Positions 1 through 6,900 of a DNA stretch of 10,932 nt are shown here, piece after piece. The stretch lies in contig JBGTHB010000165.1 of NCBI GenBank assembly GCA_041746415.1, positions 1 to 10,932 of the forward strand, given 5' to 3'. The position numbers and the translations under genes are program-made. The notes beneath the pieces were generated by a model. It saw only the letters and a list, made by a program, of their open reading frames with translations, was not told the origin of the DNA and did no database searches. Each line of letters opens with the position of its first letter. Within the stretch, counting starts at the first letter, position 1. Source of the DNA: JBGTHB01 sp041746415 (GTDB lineage Bacteria > Pseudomonadota > Gammaproteobacteria > Coxiellales > Coxiellaceae).

Positions 1-820
1 CTGTGGTTTGTTTCGCATTGACTAAATAACCAATGCGCATTTCATGCAGCGGTTTATTTTCTACGGGCAAGTTAAATGGCATGACATAAGGATCTATGCC
101 ATCTGGGCCTGCAATAATAGGCAATACCAACCTCAAATCCTCAACATATCTCGCCATAGGACCTGGGGTATAAAATATCATGTTCATACCCCCATCAATA
201 GGTACATTGCCTACGCAAGAAATTAAATGCTGCGTTGGCTTAATCCCGGCAATACCAGAGAAATGTGCAGGCAAGCGGATACTGCCAGCACCATCTGTAC
301 CAATACCGAATGCAGAACCACCACTTGCTATAATTGCGGCTTCGCCACCACTGCTTCCACCAGGCGTTTTAGAAAAATCATAAGGGTTCTTTGTTAAGCC
401 ATAAACGTCATTATCTGTTTCAAAAGCGGGGCCTAATTCAGGCATATTGGTAATTCCAATCACAATAGCACCCGCATTTTTTAGTTTAGCCACAATAGAT
501 GCATCGCTATTACATTTATAGTTATTAAAAGCTAATGAACCACGCGTAACAATAAAATCTTTTACTTTTATGTGATCTTTAATGGTGATCGGCAATCCGT
601 GCAACTTACCAGTTACTCCCCCTTTTGCTAACTGATCATCAGCAAGCCTCGCTTTTGCTAGGGCAACTCCTGAATCTAAACGCTGCACAACTGCATTTAA
701 TTGAGGATTTACTTGGTCTACCCTTTTTAAATAAGCTTGCATAACTTCAACGCAAGAATAAGTTTTATTTTTAACACCTTTTAATAAAGCGACAGCAGAT
801 AATGTGGTTAAGTCAGACAT
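1..820 (-). CDS. Amidase-signature family hydrolase, C-terminal part outside window
   Basis: This enzyme belongs to the amidase signature family, cytoplasmic hydrolases that cleave amide bonds with a Ser-cisSer-Lys triad. The frame reads MSDLTTLSAVALLKG at its start and stays open for 273 codons to the window edge. The glycine/serine signature GGSSGGE lies at residues 154-160 and GTDGAGSIRLPA at 174-185. Aligned to the family, the catalytic residues are Lys81 (in ITIKDH), Ser156 and Ser180, all present. Family members run to about 450-500 residues, so roughly the last 40% is missing only because the window ends. The start is supported by AGGAG a few bases upstream of the ATG. It lies 63 bases downstream of the membrane protein gene on the same strand and may be co-transcribed with it. 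The GTDGAG motif is less typical of GatA, which usually has GSDTGGS, so a general amidase is more likely. The substrate cannot be told. Confidence 0.93.
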   Translation of the reverse strand, partial: MSDLTTLSAVALLKGVKNKTYSCVEVMQAYLKRVDQVNPQLNAVVQRLDSGVALAKARLADDQLAKGGVTGKLHGLPITIKDHIKVKDFIVTRGSLAFNNYKCNSDASIVAKLKNAGAIVIGITNMPELGPAFETDNDVYGLTKNPYDFSKTPGGSSGGEAAIIASGGSAFGIGTDGAGSIRLPAHFSGIAGIKPTQHLISCVGNVPIDGGMNMIFYTPGPMARYVEDLRLVLPIIAGPDGIDPYVMPFNLPVENKPLHEMRIGYLVNAKQTT

Positions 821-883
821 AAACTCTCCTAAAAATTAATAATTAAGCATTTTCTTAATAAATTGAAAAAACACTCAGACACA

Positions 884-1393
884 CTAACTACTTTTTATGT
901 CTGCCAACTCGCACGTTGGTGTATTTTGATATTTAAAAAGATACGTCGCATTTCGCCCAATCGAAATACCAACTACAATGCCACTGAGCACGATGGCAAC
1001 CCATTTAAAAATAGCTGTCGCAGCAATACCTATATGTGCATCAATTGAAAAATGAATAAAAAATTCGATTAGAAAAACCAACATCAACATAATTAACATC
1101 GACATGCTGCCCGGGATTTGAACTAAATATCGGTCTTTGTCCGCTTTCACCTCTGTATTTCTTACTTGCCAATGCCCTACTCCAAAACCAATTAATGCGC
1201 CCGCTATCAGTAGCACTAAACTAAGTACCGAAAAATGAAACAACTGACTTGCTCCACGCAAACTCATGTAAGTGAATACAATCGGCACAATCAATAAACG
1301 CTTAACTGAAACCACACGTGTTTGACAGCGCTTAATGCCCATATACAGCAACACAAAAAATAATATTATTACCCAACTTGGCACACCGAACAT
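884..1393 (-). CDS. Small integral membrane protein, DUF6622-like
   Basis: This is a hydrophobic protein of 169 residues with about five predicted membrane segments: near the N-terminus (VPSWVIILFFVLLYMGI), around residues 35-50, 55-75, 95-115, and 120-150. The layout matches my recollection of the DUF6622 family: an N-terminal PSW helix, a basic KRCQTR loop, then a soluble stretch with D-x-D-R, then PGS followed by a hydrophobic helix ending in aromatic residues. No function is known to me for that family. The longest frame starts at 1405, but that ATG has no ribosome binding site. The next in-frame ATG at 1393 is preceded by GAGGTGG at good spacing, so I place the start there. Cys and Asp/Lys residues at the C-terminus follow the last helix. 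The family assignment comes from memory of the pattern and is moderate; the membrane topology is clear. Confidence 0.72.
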   Translation of the reverse strand: MFGVPSWVIILFFVLLYMGIKRCQTRVVSVKRLLIVPIVFTYMSLRGASQLFHFSVLSLVLLIAGALIGFGVGHWQVRNTEVKADKDRYLVQIPGSMSMLIMLMLVFLIEFFIHFSIDAHIGIAATAIFKWVAIVLSGIVVGISIGRNATYLFKYQNTPTCELADIKSS

Positions 1394-1693
1394 TATCCAC
1401 CTCATTTACTGGTAGCACACCGCCCCATTTTGAGACACACCAGGATTACCCTTATCAACACCACGTGCTTTTAGCACGGATCACAGAAAACTCATAACCC
1501 AAGGCATTATGCTTTTAAGTGTCATAGTCATACCATGTCAATAGGCTCATTTCAATTTAGGGATTCGATACTGGACCCAACTGCGCATGTAACTCAGCAA
1601 TTCAAGGCATAAACGGCAAGCCCTACCAACAGCATCAACTTAATCAATATGTTAAAATATCCAAACCATACATAAGCGAAAAGGAAAAATAAA
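1394..1693. other. Intergenic stretch between divergent genes
   Basis: About 300 bases separate the DUF6622-like gene (minus) from the hemerythrin gene (plus), and no coding frame here convinces me. A small inverted repeat, CGTGCT-TTT-AGCACG, lies at 1464-1478 without a T tract. A TAAAAT at 1653-1658 could be the -10 box of the hemerythrin gene, but no good -35 lies upstream. Short minus-strand frames between 1557 and 1650 are interrupted by stops and have no ribosome binding site. The region should hold the divergent promoters for both genes. Confidence 0.4.
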
Positions 1694-2179
1694 ATGAACA
1701 CAGCACAAAATAAAAAACATATATATGGCTACTTAAACCAAGATCATGAAAAAATAAAATCTCTGCTGAATAAAATTGAAAGCTTAGGTAACGAAGAAAG
1801 CGCTGAAAAAACCGCTTTGTTTAACGAATTGAAAAAAGTGCTTATTCTTCACAGCGAAGCAGAAGAAAAAGTATTTTACCACGCACTAGAAAATCATAGT
1901 CAGACAAATGCAAAAGCAAAACACGGCAAAGAAGAACATCATGAAGCAGAAAAATTGTTAAGTGAATTAACATCAAATACATTAAAAGGTGCGGCCTGGC
2001 AACAAAAACTATTAAGTTTAAAAGAAGCGTTAAAACATCACATCGAGGAAGAAGAAAACGAAATGTTTAAAGGCGCTAAGCGTGTTTTAAATGAAGCACA
2101 AGAAAAAGAGATGGCGAGCGAGATGAGTGAAGCGAAAGCTCGTTTGCAAGAAAGCGAGGATATACAGACGCGAGAGTGA
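1694..2179 (+). CDS. Hemerythrin HHE cation-binding domain protein
   Basis: This is a cytoplasmic four-helix-bundle protein of 161 residues that is expected to bind a di-iron centre through histidines and carboxylates. Bacterial relatives bind oxygen or nitric oxide, or protect iron-sulfur proteins. The HHE ligands are visible in order: His18 in QDHEKI, His53 and Glu57 in ILHSEAEE, His82/His83 in EEHHEAE, and His115/His116 with Glu119 in KHHIEEEE. The tail after residue 125 is charged, helical and without a domain I recognise. No signal peptide or membrane segment is present. The start is backed by AAGGA eight bases upstream of the ATG. The stop TGA overlaps a GTG of a short downstream frame. 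Protein and gene are Lys/Glu and A rich, in keeping with the genome. The family is certain; the physiological role (oxygen, NO or iron stress) is open. Confidence 0.93.
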   Translation: MNTAQNKKHIYGYLNQDHEKIKSLLNKIESLGNEESAEKTALFNELKKVLILHSEAEEKVFYHALENHSQTNAKAKHGKEEHHEAEKLLSELTSNTLKGAAWQQKLLSLKEALKHHIEEEENEMFKGAKRVLNEAQEKEMASEMSEAKARLQESEDIQTRE

Positions 2180-2358
2180 TATGCAATAAAAATCAGCGTC
2201 ACAGCTTCTCTGGTCATCAGAAATCCCTGTCAGCCGATGTCGGAGCAACAATAGACACGCACAATTACGGCATTGAGGCGCAAGTTAAAAATCTTCAAAA
2301 AAATGGACTAATGCAAGGCGATACAAGTTATTCAAATACTATCAGGTTTGATTTTTAG
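2176..2358 (+). pseudogene. Short frame resembling the C-terminal strands of an outer-membrane beta-barrel
   Basis: This 60-codon frame begins at a GTG overlapping the hemerythrin stop (GTGA) and ends in NTIRFDF. Its second half alternates polar and hydrophobic residues in three strand-like blocks (SADVGATIDT, YGIEAQVKNL, SNTIRFDF). The final phenylalanine in alternating register is the usual signal recognised by the outer-membrane assembly machinery. There is no signal peptide, and the upstream part of such a barrel is absent: the same frame meets a stop at 2128-2130 inside the hemerythrin gene. I therefore read it as a possible remnant of an outer-membrane protein or autotransporter gene. 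It may equally be a chance frame or a small unrelated protein translated by coupling. The resemblance is my reading of the strand pattern and is not a family match. Confidence 0.3.
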
Positions 2359-2577
2359 TTTAGTGAGCTACGCCTATTTAGACCATGCAGAACCTTTAAT
2401 CACACTAAAAAACATAAAGACTTATTTCGCAAAGCAGCTTATAACATGTTGCTAGAATTTTTAAGCGGTGGGTGAGCTAATTTTTTTTTAAGGTTTTGTG
2501 TTTAATCTACTAACCCAAGATAAAAAGTGTGACATGAGGTCTGAAACACAAGTATTGCGTCGCTAAAGAGAGAAAAA
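2359..2577 (+). other. Intergenic region with weak terminator and promoter candidates
   Basis: An imperfect hairpin AGCAGC/GTTGCT (2433-2453, nine-base loop) is followed by a short T run and could end the hemerythrin transcript weakly. A run of nine T residues lies at 2481-2489. TTGTGT, 17 bases, GATAAA around 2495-2525 is a poor but possible promoter for the large downstream gene. None of these signals is strong. Confidence 0.25.
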
Positions 2578-4515
2578 ATGAGACGAGAAATTAAAGATCA
2601 TTTAAAAGCGTTAGCAATACCGTTGCTGCAAGGCACATTACCAGATGGTACTTTAGAAGAGTTGGCTCAATATCGAGACTCCTTAGAAAGCTGGCACGCA
2701 CTCAGGACAGGTGCTCAAGCCGATAAAGCGGCATTAACTCAGCTAATGAAAGAAATCAGAGCTGAACTTCAACCACCTAGCACCAAGCGAGAACAATTAT
2801 TCCTATATTTTTTTAATTCATTTTTGCCTCCGGAATTCACTGATGACCCCAAGCTAAATTATTCAGAAGAATTTATGCGCTTAGCACAAGAACAGCCGAA
2901 TGAGAAAGAAGACGCCGCTGCATACGGCCGAGCGATGAATTGTTTTGCATGTGCATTTAACATCATTGGAATCAGCCCTTGCCTGGTTGAAAAAAATGAC
3001 ATAAACGCTGCGAAATATGTTTATTTTCTCTGCCGAGCAACTTGGCATGGGCAGCCTGTACTGATGCATGAGCTTAATGATTTTCTTAGCGCTACTGGCT
3101 CAAACTGGCTTAATCAATATTATCCTGCAGCCGGTCCGTACTTGATTGATTTTATTTGGAATGCCTCGTTAAGCGGCCAATCTCCTCGCCCTGAAGAACT
3201 ATTTCATGCTATTTATGAGGAGAAGGAGCCAGACCTTTATCATCTTTATCCATATATACGCTTCCATTTTAACAATGTTATAGTACAAAAAATTTTAAAA
3301 ATTAATGACCTTGACGTCTTAAGCAGAATTATTACACCCGATAGCTTACTGATGAAAAATTTAATGCTTAAGGAGGATAGACTTACATTAATTAAAAATT
3401 TTAAACGTAAAATAAGGAACAGAGTCGCTATGGTGTCATTACTAGTTGGGCAAGCAAGCGCTGACAGCGAATCTTATTTCAGTCGTCTTCCGCATCGTTT
3501 ATGTTTGCATATAATATCACTATCTGTAAGTAGTGAAAATTTTATAGTCACTTGCAAATCCCACATTTATTTTAGATGGGCAAGCTTGCCTCGAACATTA
3601 AGACCAGTTGCTATGCGATTTTTTGAATATCGTTGTTACTTTGAATTTGATATAAATCAAAGAAGGCAAAGACAGTTAAATGACGGCCGATCTGAGTATA
3701 AGTCTTGTCGTTTTACGGGTAAAAACGAAATGTCCATCCGTGTTTTCAGCCAATCAATACATAAAATAAGCCAACCGCCTGTTAGGTTGGAAAAAGACTT
3801 AGTTGCTGTAAATGAAATCTTAATAATTTTTATTGGATTTCAAGAAAAACAAAAACACCAAATGGTGACTGTGGGCTATGTCAATAAAGTGATTACGCAT
3901 AAAAACCCTCAAGGAGTGTTGGCTTGCTTGAATTTTTTAATTAAACAAGAATGTCTTGCAAAAAATGGCCGCGACGCAGGCAAACTATCGGATAAATATT
4001 CGGTTTTATCATTGCTTTTAAATATTGACATAGCTCAATTGTGCATCGTATTTAGCGGTTTAGAAAAAATAGGTTATTGCGCGTCTCGTTATGGTCTTCG
4101 GGTTATTATCCGTTTGCTTAATCGTGGACATGATGAGAGCTATTTGAGGGACTTTGTTACTGTCGTTAATTTTTGTGTTAATCGACAGAAAATTCAGTTC
4201 GGTTATAACTGGACTGAAAAACTTTTACTTAATCCAGAAACAGTAGTCAGTATTCTTAAGAGAATTTCCAATCTCGAGCCCATTGAAAGAGAAGCAGTTA
4301 TGGCTGCATTGTCTACTTTAAATTACTTATCCCACACGACAGACAAAAGAATTGGACTGCTTTTGAAAATAAGTGCGGCAAACGCGCTTTGCCATCCCGA
4401 TATATATGAAAAACTGGATCAGGAAAATATAACAAGAATTTTTGATCGCTATCAATCTGATGAAAAGTCAACCGAAGAAGATCCACCAAATCTAATCGCC
4501 TCTCTCAGAAATTAA
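2578..4515 (+). CDS. Large protein of unknown function, candidate type IV secretion effector
   Basis: I do not recognise this 645-residue protein. It is soluble, mostly helical in appearance, with no signal peptide and no clear membrane segment. The N-terminal third (1-285) is rich in aromatic residues and Leu. At 304-334 a stretch beginning LPHRLCLHIISL and continuing to CK326-327 and W334 resembles an F-box. Residues 440-615 look like helical repeats (LLLNIDIAQLCIVF, VVSILKRISNLEPIE). The C-terminus is acidic: Glu629, Glu633 and Glu634 lie at -17, -13 and -12 and Leu643 at -3. This matches the E-block and -3 hydrophobic residue described for Legionella Dot/Icm substrates. The start has AGAGAG just upstream. 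It stands alone between the hemerythrin gene and a convergent transporter operon, as effector genes often do. Calling it an effector is an inference; coding status is secure from length and ribosome binding site. Confidence 0.85.
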   Translation: MRREIKDHLKALAIPLLQGTLPDGTLEELAQYRDSLESWHALRTGAQADKAALTQLMKEIRAELQPPSTKREQLFLYFFNSFLPPEFTDDPKLNYSEEFMRLAQEQPNEKEDAAAYGRAMNCFACAFNIIGISPCLVEKNDINAAKYVYFLCRATWHGQPVLMHELNDFLSATGSNWLNQYYPAAGPYLIDFIWNASLSGQSPRPEELFHAIYEEKEPDLYHLYPYIRFHFNNVIVQKILKINDLDVLSRIITPDSLLMKNLMLKEDRLTLIKNFKRKIRNRVAMVSLLVGQASADSESYFSRLPHRLCLHIISLSVSSENFIVTCKSHIYFRWASLPRTLRPVAMRFFEYRCYFEFDINQRRQRQLNDGRSEYKSCRFTGKNEMSIRVFSQSIHKISQPPVRLEKDLVAVNEILIIFIGFQEKQKHQMVTVGYVNKVITHKNPQGVLACLNFLIKQECLAKNGRDAGKLSDKYSVLSLLLNIDIAQLCIVFSGLEKIGYCASRYGLRVIIRLLNRGHDESYLRDFVTVVNFCVNRQKIQFGYNWTEKLLLNPETVVSILKRISNLEPIEREAVMAALSTLNYLSHTTDKRIGLLLKISAANALCHPDIYEKLDQENITRIFDRYQSDEKSTEEDPPNLIASLRN

Positions 4516-4642
4516 TTTTGCATTGCAACGCCATGTCAGCAGAAGTTTTTCATTGAGCCTAACAACTTCTTGCCAGTTTTATCACTGCCACATAGTACAT
4601 TCGGGGAGTGTGCACATCTTTATTATGCAACGCAATATAGCA

Positions 4643-5539
4643 CTAACCTTTTGTGCTACTGCCATAATCCACAGAACAATTACCATGTTTGTCCCAAGCC
4701 AAATAAAATAAGGCCATCAGCATAATCAAACCACCTAAGACATTAAACCACAGCAAATGACTGGGAAAAAATGGCCGCGACACTATCACTAAAAATACCG
4801 GCGCTAACAATGAAAAAGCATTCAATTGCCAAAATGGAATGAGTTTTAAACTGCGCATATAAGCAAAAAAAGATAAGGCAAAACACAGCATTGAAACGAC
4901 GGTAAAGAACACACCCAAAAAAGTAAAATTTGCGTGCTGGCTAGCTGGATGAATCACAATATAAATACCATAAAACAGTAGCCCAACAATATTAATATGC
5001 AGTAACAACTGCGCTGGCCGCAACACCACTTGATTTTTTTTAATAATAGCGTTCGCCACGGCATACATGAGCGACGACACTAGCGCCAATAAAGCAAAAT
5101 CAAAATAAAAATTCACATGCGCCGGTCGATAAACAAACAATGTCCCTCCCATGATAGCCACAAAAATGAGCATGAATTGCAGCTTGGTTAGCTTCTCATA
5201 AAAAAACCATACCGCAAAAAAAGTAGTAAAGATCACATAACTACGCGACAACATTGACATAGTTACAGGTGTGAGTTTCGCCACAGCGCCAATAAAACAA
5301 ACATTGCCAATTAAATAAATCAAGGCTATCGGTAAAATCACGCGAAAATACAGACCCACATCTTTAAAAAAACGCCACCACTCGAAAAACAAACATAACA
5401 TAATAACAGTGAGCGAACCGCCAAATAACACCAGACCTATTGGCAATAACTCTAATGCAAACTTAGATAAAAACACTGACATCGCCGTGCCTAAGCTTGC
5501 GGCAATCGCTAATAAAATGCCAAGTGAATAGGGTTTCAT
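4643..5539 (-). CDS. EamA/DMT family permease
   Basis: This inner-membrane protein of 298 residues has about ten hydrophobic helices in two homologous EamA halves, roughly residues 5-135 and 148-282, as expected for the drug/metabolite transporter superfamily. Typical features are the first helix with GILLAIAASLGTAMS, the short helix 4 region with SRSYVIFTTFFAVWFFYEKL, and the second-half start FALLALVSSLMYAVANA. Family members move amino acids, nucleotide-sugar-like or other small metabolites, often outward; the substrate cannot be read here. Its ATG directly follows the TAA of the upstream TSUP gene with no base between, and there is no ribosome binding site, so translation is probably coupled. 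It is the last gene of a three-gene minus-strand operon and converges on the large unknown gene, with 127 bases between their stops. Confidence 0.9.
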   Translation of the reverse strand: MKPYSLGILLAIAASLGTAMSVFLSKFALELLPIGLVLFGGSLTVIMLCLFFEWWRFFKDVGLYFRVILPIALIYLIGNVCFIGAVAKLTPVTMSMLSRSYVIFTTFFAVWFFYEKLTKLQFMLIFVAIMGGTLFVYRPAHVNFYFDFALLALVSSLMYAVANAIIKKNQVVLRPAQLLLHINIVGLLFYGIYIVIHPASQHANFTFLGVFFTVVSMLCFALSFFAYMRSLKLIPFWQLNAFSLLAPVFLVIVSRPFFPSHLLWFNVLGGLIMLMALFYLAWDKHGNCSVDYGSSTKG

Positions 5540-6289
5540 TTAATAATATTTAATAAAAAGGTCGATCGTTAAAATAGCCACAATGGTAACATAAATTGGT
5601 TTAATGATCCTATGGCCATTAAAAATAACCATGCGTGCGCCAATATGCGAGCCAATTAACTGCCCTACTGCCATAGTTAAGCCAATGACATAATTCACGC
5701 TACCGCCAAATATAAACCATACCAGCCCAGCTAAATTGGCAACCACATTTAACGGCTTGGCAATGATGGTCGACTTCACTATGTCTAAGCCTAAAACCAC
5801 CATAATGCTAAACACTAAAAACGAACCCGTGCCCGGACCAAAAAATCCATTATAAAATCCAATCGACAAGCCAAATAAAATATAAAACCATTTTTTGGAT
5901 AACTTTGGCGTGCGTGTTTCATTGCTCGGCCGTGGCGAAAAGATAGTATAGAGTAGGATCATGGCCAACAAAATTGGAATTATTTTTTGTAATGTGTGGG
6001 GATGGAGGATCTGCACCGCAATCGCACCCAGTGTCGAACCGATGGCCAACATCAGTAAACCAAAACCAATTTCTTTTAGCGTAAACTGCTGGCGTCGAAA
6101 AAAATGTGCGGATGCGTTAAATTCACCAAACACCGCTTGAAATTTATTGGTGCCAAGCACAGTAGCAGGATTAAGATTGCAGTTTAACAAAGCCGGCAAC
6201 GTCAATAAGCCTCCGCCGCCTGCTAGTGTATCAATAATGCCAGCTATCAGTGCCACTAAAAACAATAAGAAATAACTGTGTAGCGGCAA
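5540..6289 (-). CDS. TauE/SafE (TSUP) family permease, YfcA-like
   Basis: This is a membrane permease of 249 residues from the sulfite exporter TauE/SafE family, whose members carry sulfite, sulfonates or other organic anions. The two internal repeats show the family glycine motifs: GIIDTLAGGGGLLTLPALL at 17-35, and GFYNGFFGPGTGSF at 144-157. The order and spacing, with GTNKFQA at 46-52 and KPLNVVANLAGL at 178-189, closely follow E. coli YfcA as I remember it. The start is a TTG at 6289, four bases after the stop of the upstream gene. There is no ATG or GTG in a sensible place and no clear ribosome binding site, so translation probably depends on coupling. The stop abuts the EamA gene. The family is sure; the substrate is not. 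Confidence 0.92.
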   Translation of the reverse strand: MPLHSYFLLFLVALIAGIIDTLAGGGGLLTLPALLNCNLNPATVLGTNKFQAVFGEFNASAHFFRRQQFTLKEIGFGLLMLAIGSTLGAIAVQILHPHTLQKIIPILLAMILLYTIFSPRPSNETRTPKLSKKWFYILFGLSIGFYNGFFGPGTGSFLVFSIMVVLGLDIVKSTIIAKPLNVVANLAGLVWFIFGGSVNYVIGLTMAVGQLIGSHIGARMVIFNGHRIIKPIYVTIVAILTIDLFIKYY

Positions 6290-6293
6290 TAAA

Positions 6294-6797
6294 TTAGCTA
6301 TGATGTTCTTTAAGCTCTTTCATTGCATCCGCTTTACTTTTACCCACACACACCACTTCTGCTGTTGCGATATGGCTACCAATGTTTTCATCCGCGGCGG
6401 GTATGGCAACCTGGATTGAAAAATTATTCACTTTTTTGAAGTCAATATAATTATTGTTAATGGTATGCCACTCTGGATGCAAGCGATTAAAATTAAATCG
6501 TTCGCGGCGTATATTCATACTGCATTTTTTAGTATCGAACTCAGGATAATGCTTAGGGTTATCTGCATAAGTGGTATAAAGAGGAGCCACATCAATCAAA
6601 CCAGTAGGCTGAGCAGAAAAATTGAATTCAAAAACACACTCGCCAATGTAGTATCTTCCTAAACTTGGATCGCTCTCAATATAAGCTGTGCACTTGGGTC
6701 GCATCTTATAAAATGAATTCTCAACTGTACGCGCTTTTGCTGCAAACAATGTAGGCATTATCGCTAAACACGTTAAGAAAATGACTATTTTTTTCAT
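6294..6797 (-). CDS. Secreted or periplasmic protein of unknown function, four cysteines
   Basis: This 167-residue protein begins with a clear Sec signal peptide, MKKIVIFLTCLAIMPTLFAA, with likely cleavage after an Ala near residue 20-22. The Cys at position 10 lies inside the hydrophobic core and does not form a good lipobox. The mature part has four cysteines, 36, 54, 92 and 150, which could make two disulfide bonds. It is rich in aromatic residues (YYIGECVFEFNF, HYPEF, RFNFNRLHPEW) and suggests a small beta-rich domain. I do not recognise the family. The start has AGGGAG followed by five bases and ATG. It is the first gene of the operon with the TSUP and EamA permeases, so it may act with them outside the membrane, for example as a binding partner. 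That role is only inferred from position. Confidence 0.82.
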   Translation of the reverse strand: MKKIVIFLTCLAIMPTLFAAKARTVENSFYKMRPKCTAYIESDPSLGRYYIGECVFEFNFSAQPTGLIDVAPLYTTYADNPKHYPEFDTKKCSMNIRRERFNFNRLHPEWHTINNNYIDFKKVNNFSIQVAIPAADENIGSHIATAEVVCVGKSKADAMKELKEHHS

Positions 6798-6900
6798 TAT
6801 TACTCCCTAAACAAACAATTCCGTCGCCAATAGTATAAAATATTTTCTTACTTGGTGCGAGATGTTAGTATCCACTGATGGCTGGCAAAAGGATTAACCA
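6798..6900. promoter_or_regulatory. Divergent promoter region between two transport units
   Basis: These 103 bases separate the minus-strand secreted protein/TSUP/EamA operon from the plus-strand MFS gene. A TATACT on the minus strand (plus-strand 6832-6837) overlaps a TATAAAAT on the plus strand (6834-6841). Each could serve as a -10 box, back to back. No convincing -35 box is seen for either direction, so exact promoters are uncertain. Confidence 0.35.

Noticed and set aside
1..820. GatA subunit of the tRNA amidotransferase
   Set aside because: The serine motif is GTDGAGSIR where GatA usually has GSDTGGS, and no gatB or gatC is adjacent upstream; a general amidase fits better.
1639..1660. 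PmrA-type operator (two TTAA half-sites) before the hemerythrin gene
   Set aside because: The half-sites CTTAAT and GTTAAA are 12 bases apart, whereas the Legionella PmrA element has an 11-base period; in AT-rich DNA this can arise by chance.
4638..4658. Terminator between the convergent large gene and EamA gene
   Set aside because: TAGCAC/GTGCTA is a six-base stem with a nine-base loop, no T tract, and it overlaps the end of the EamA coding region.
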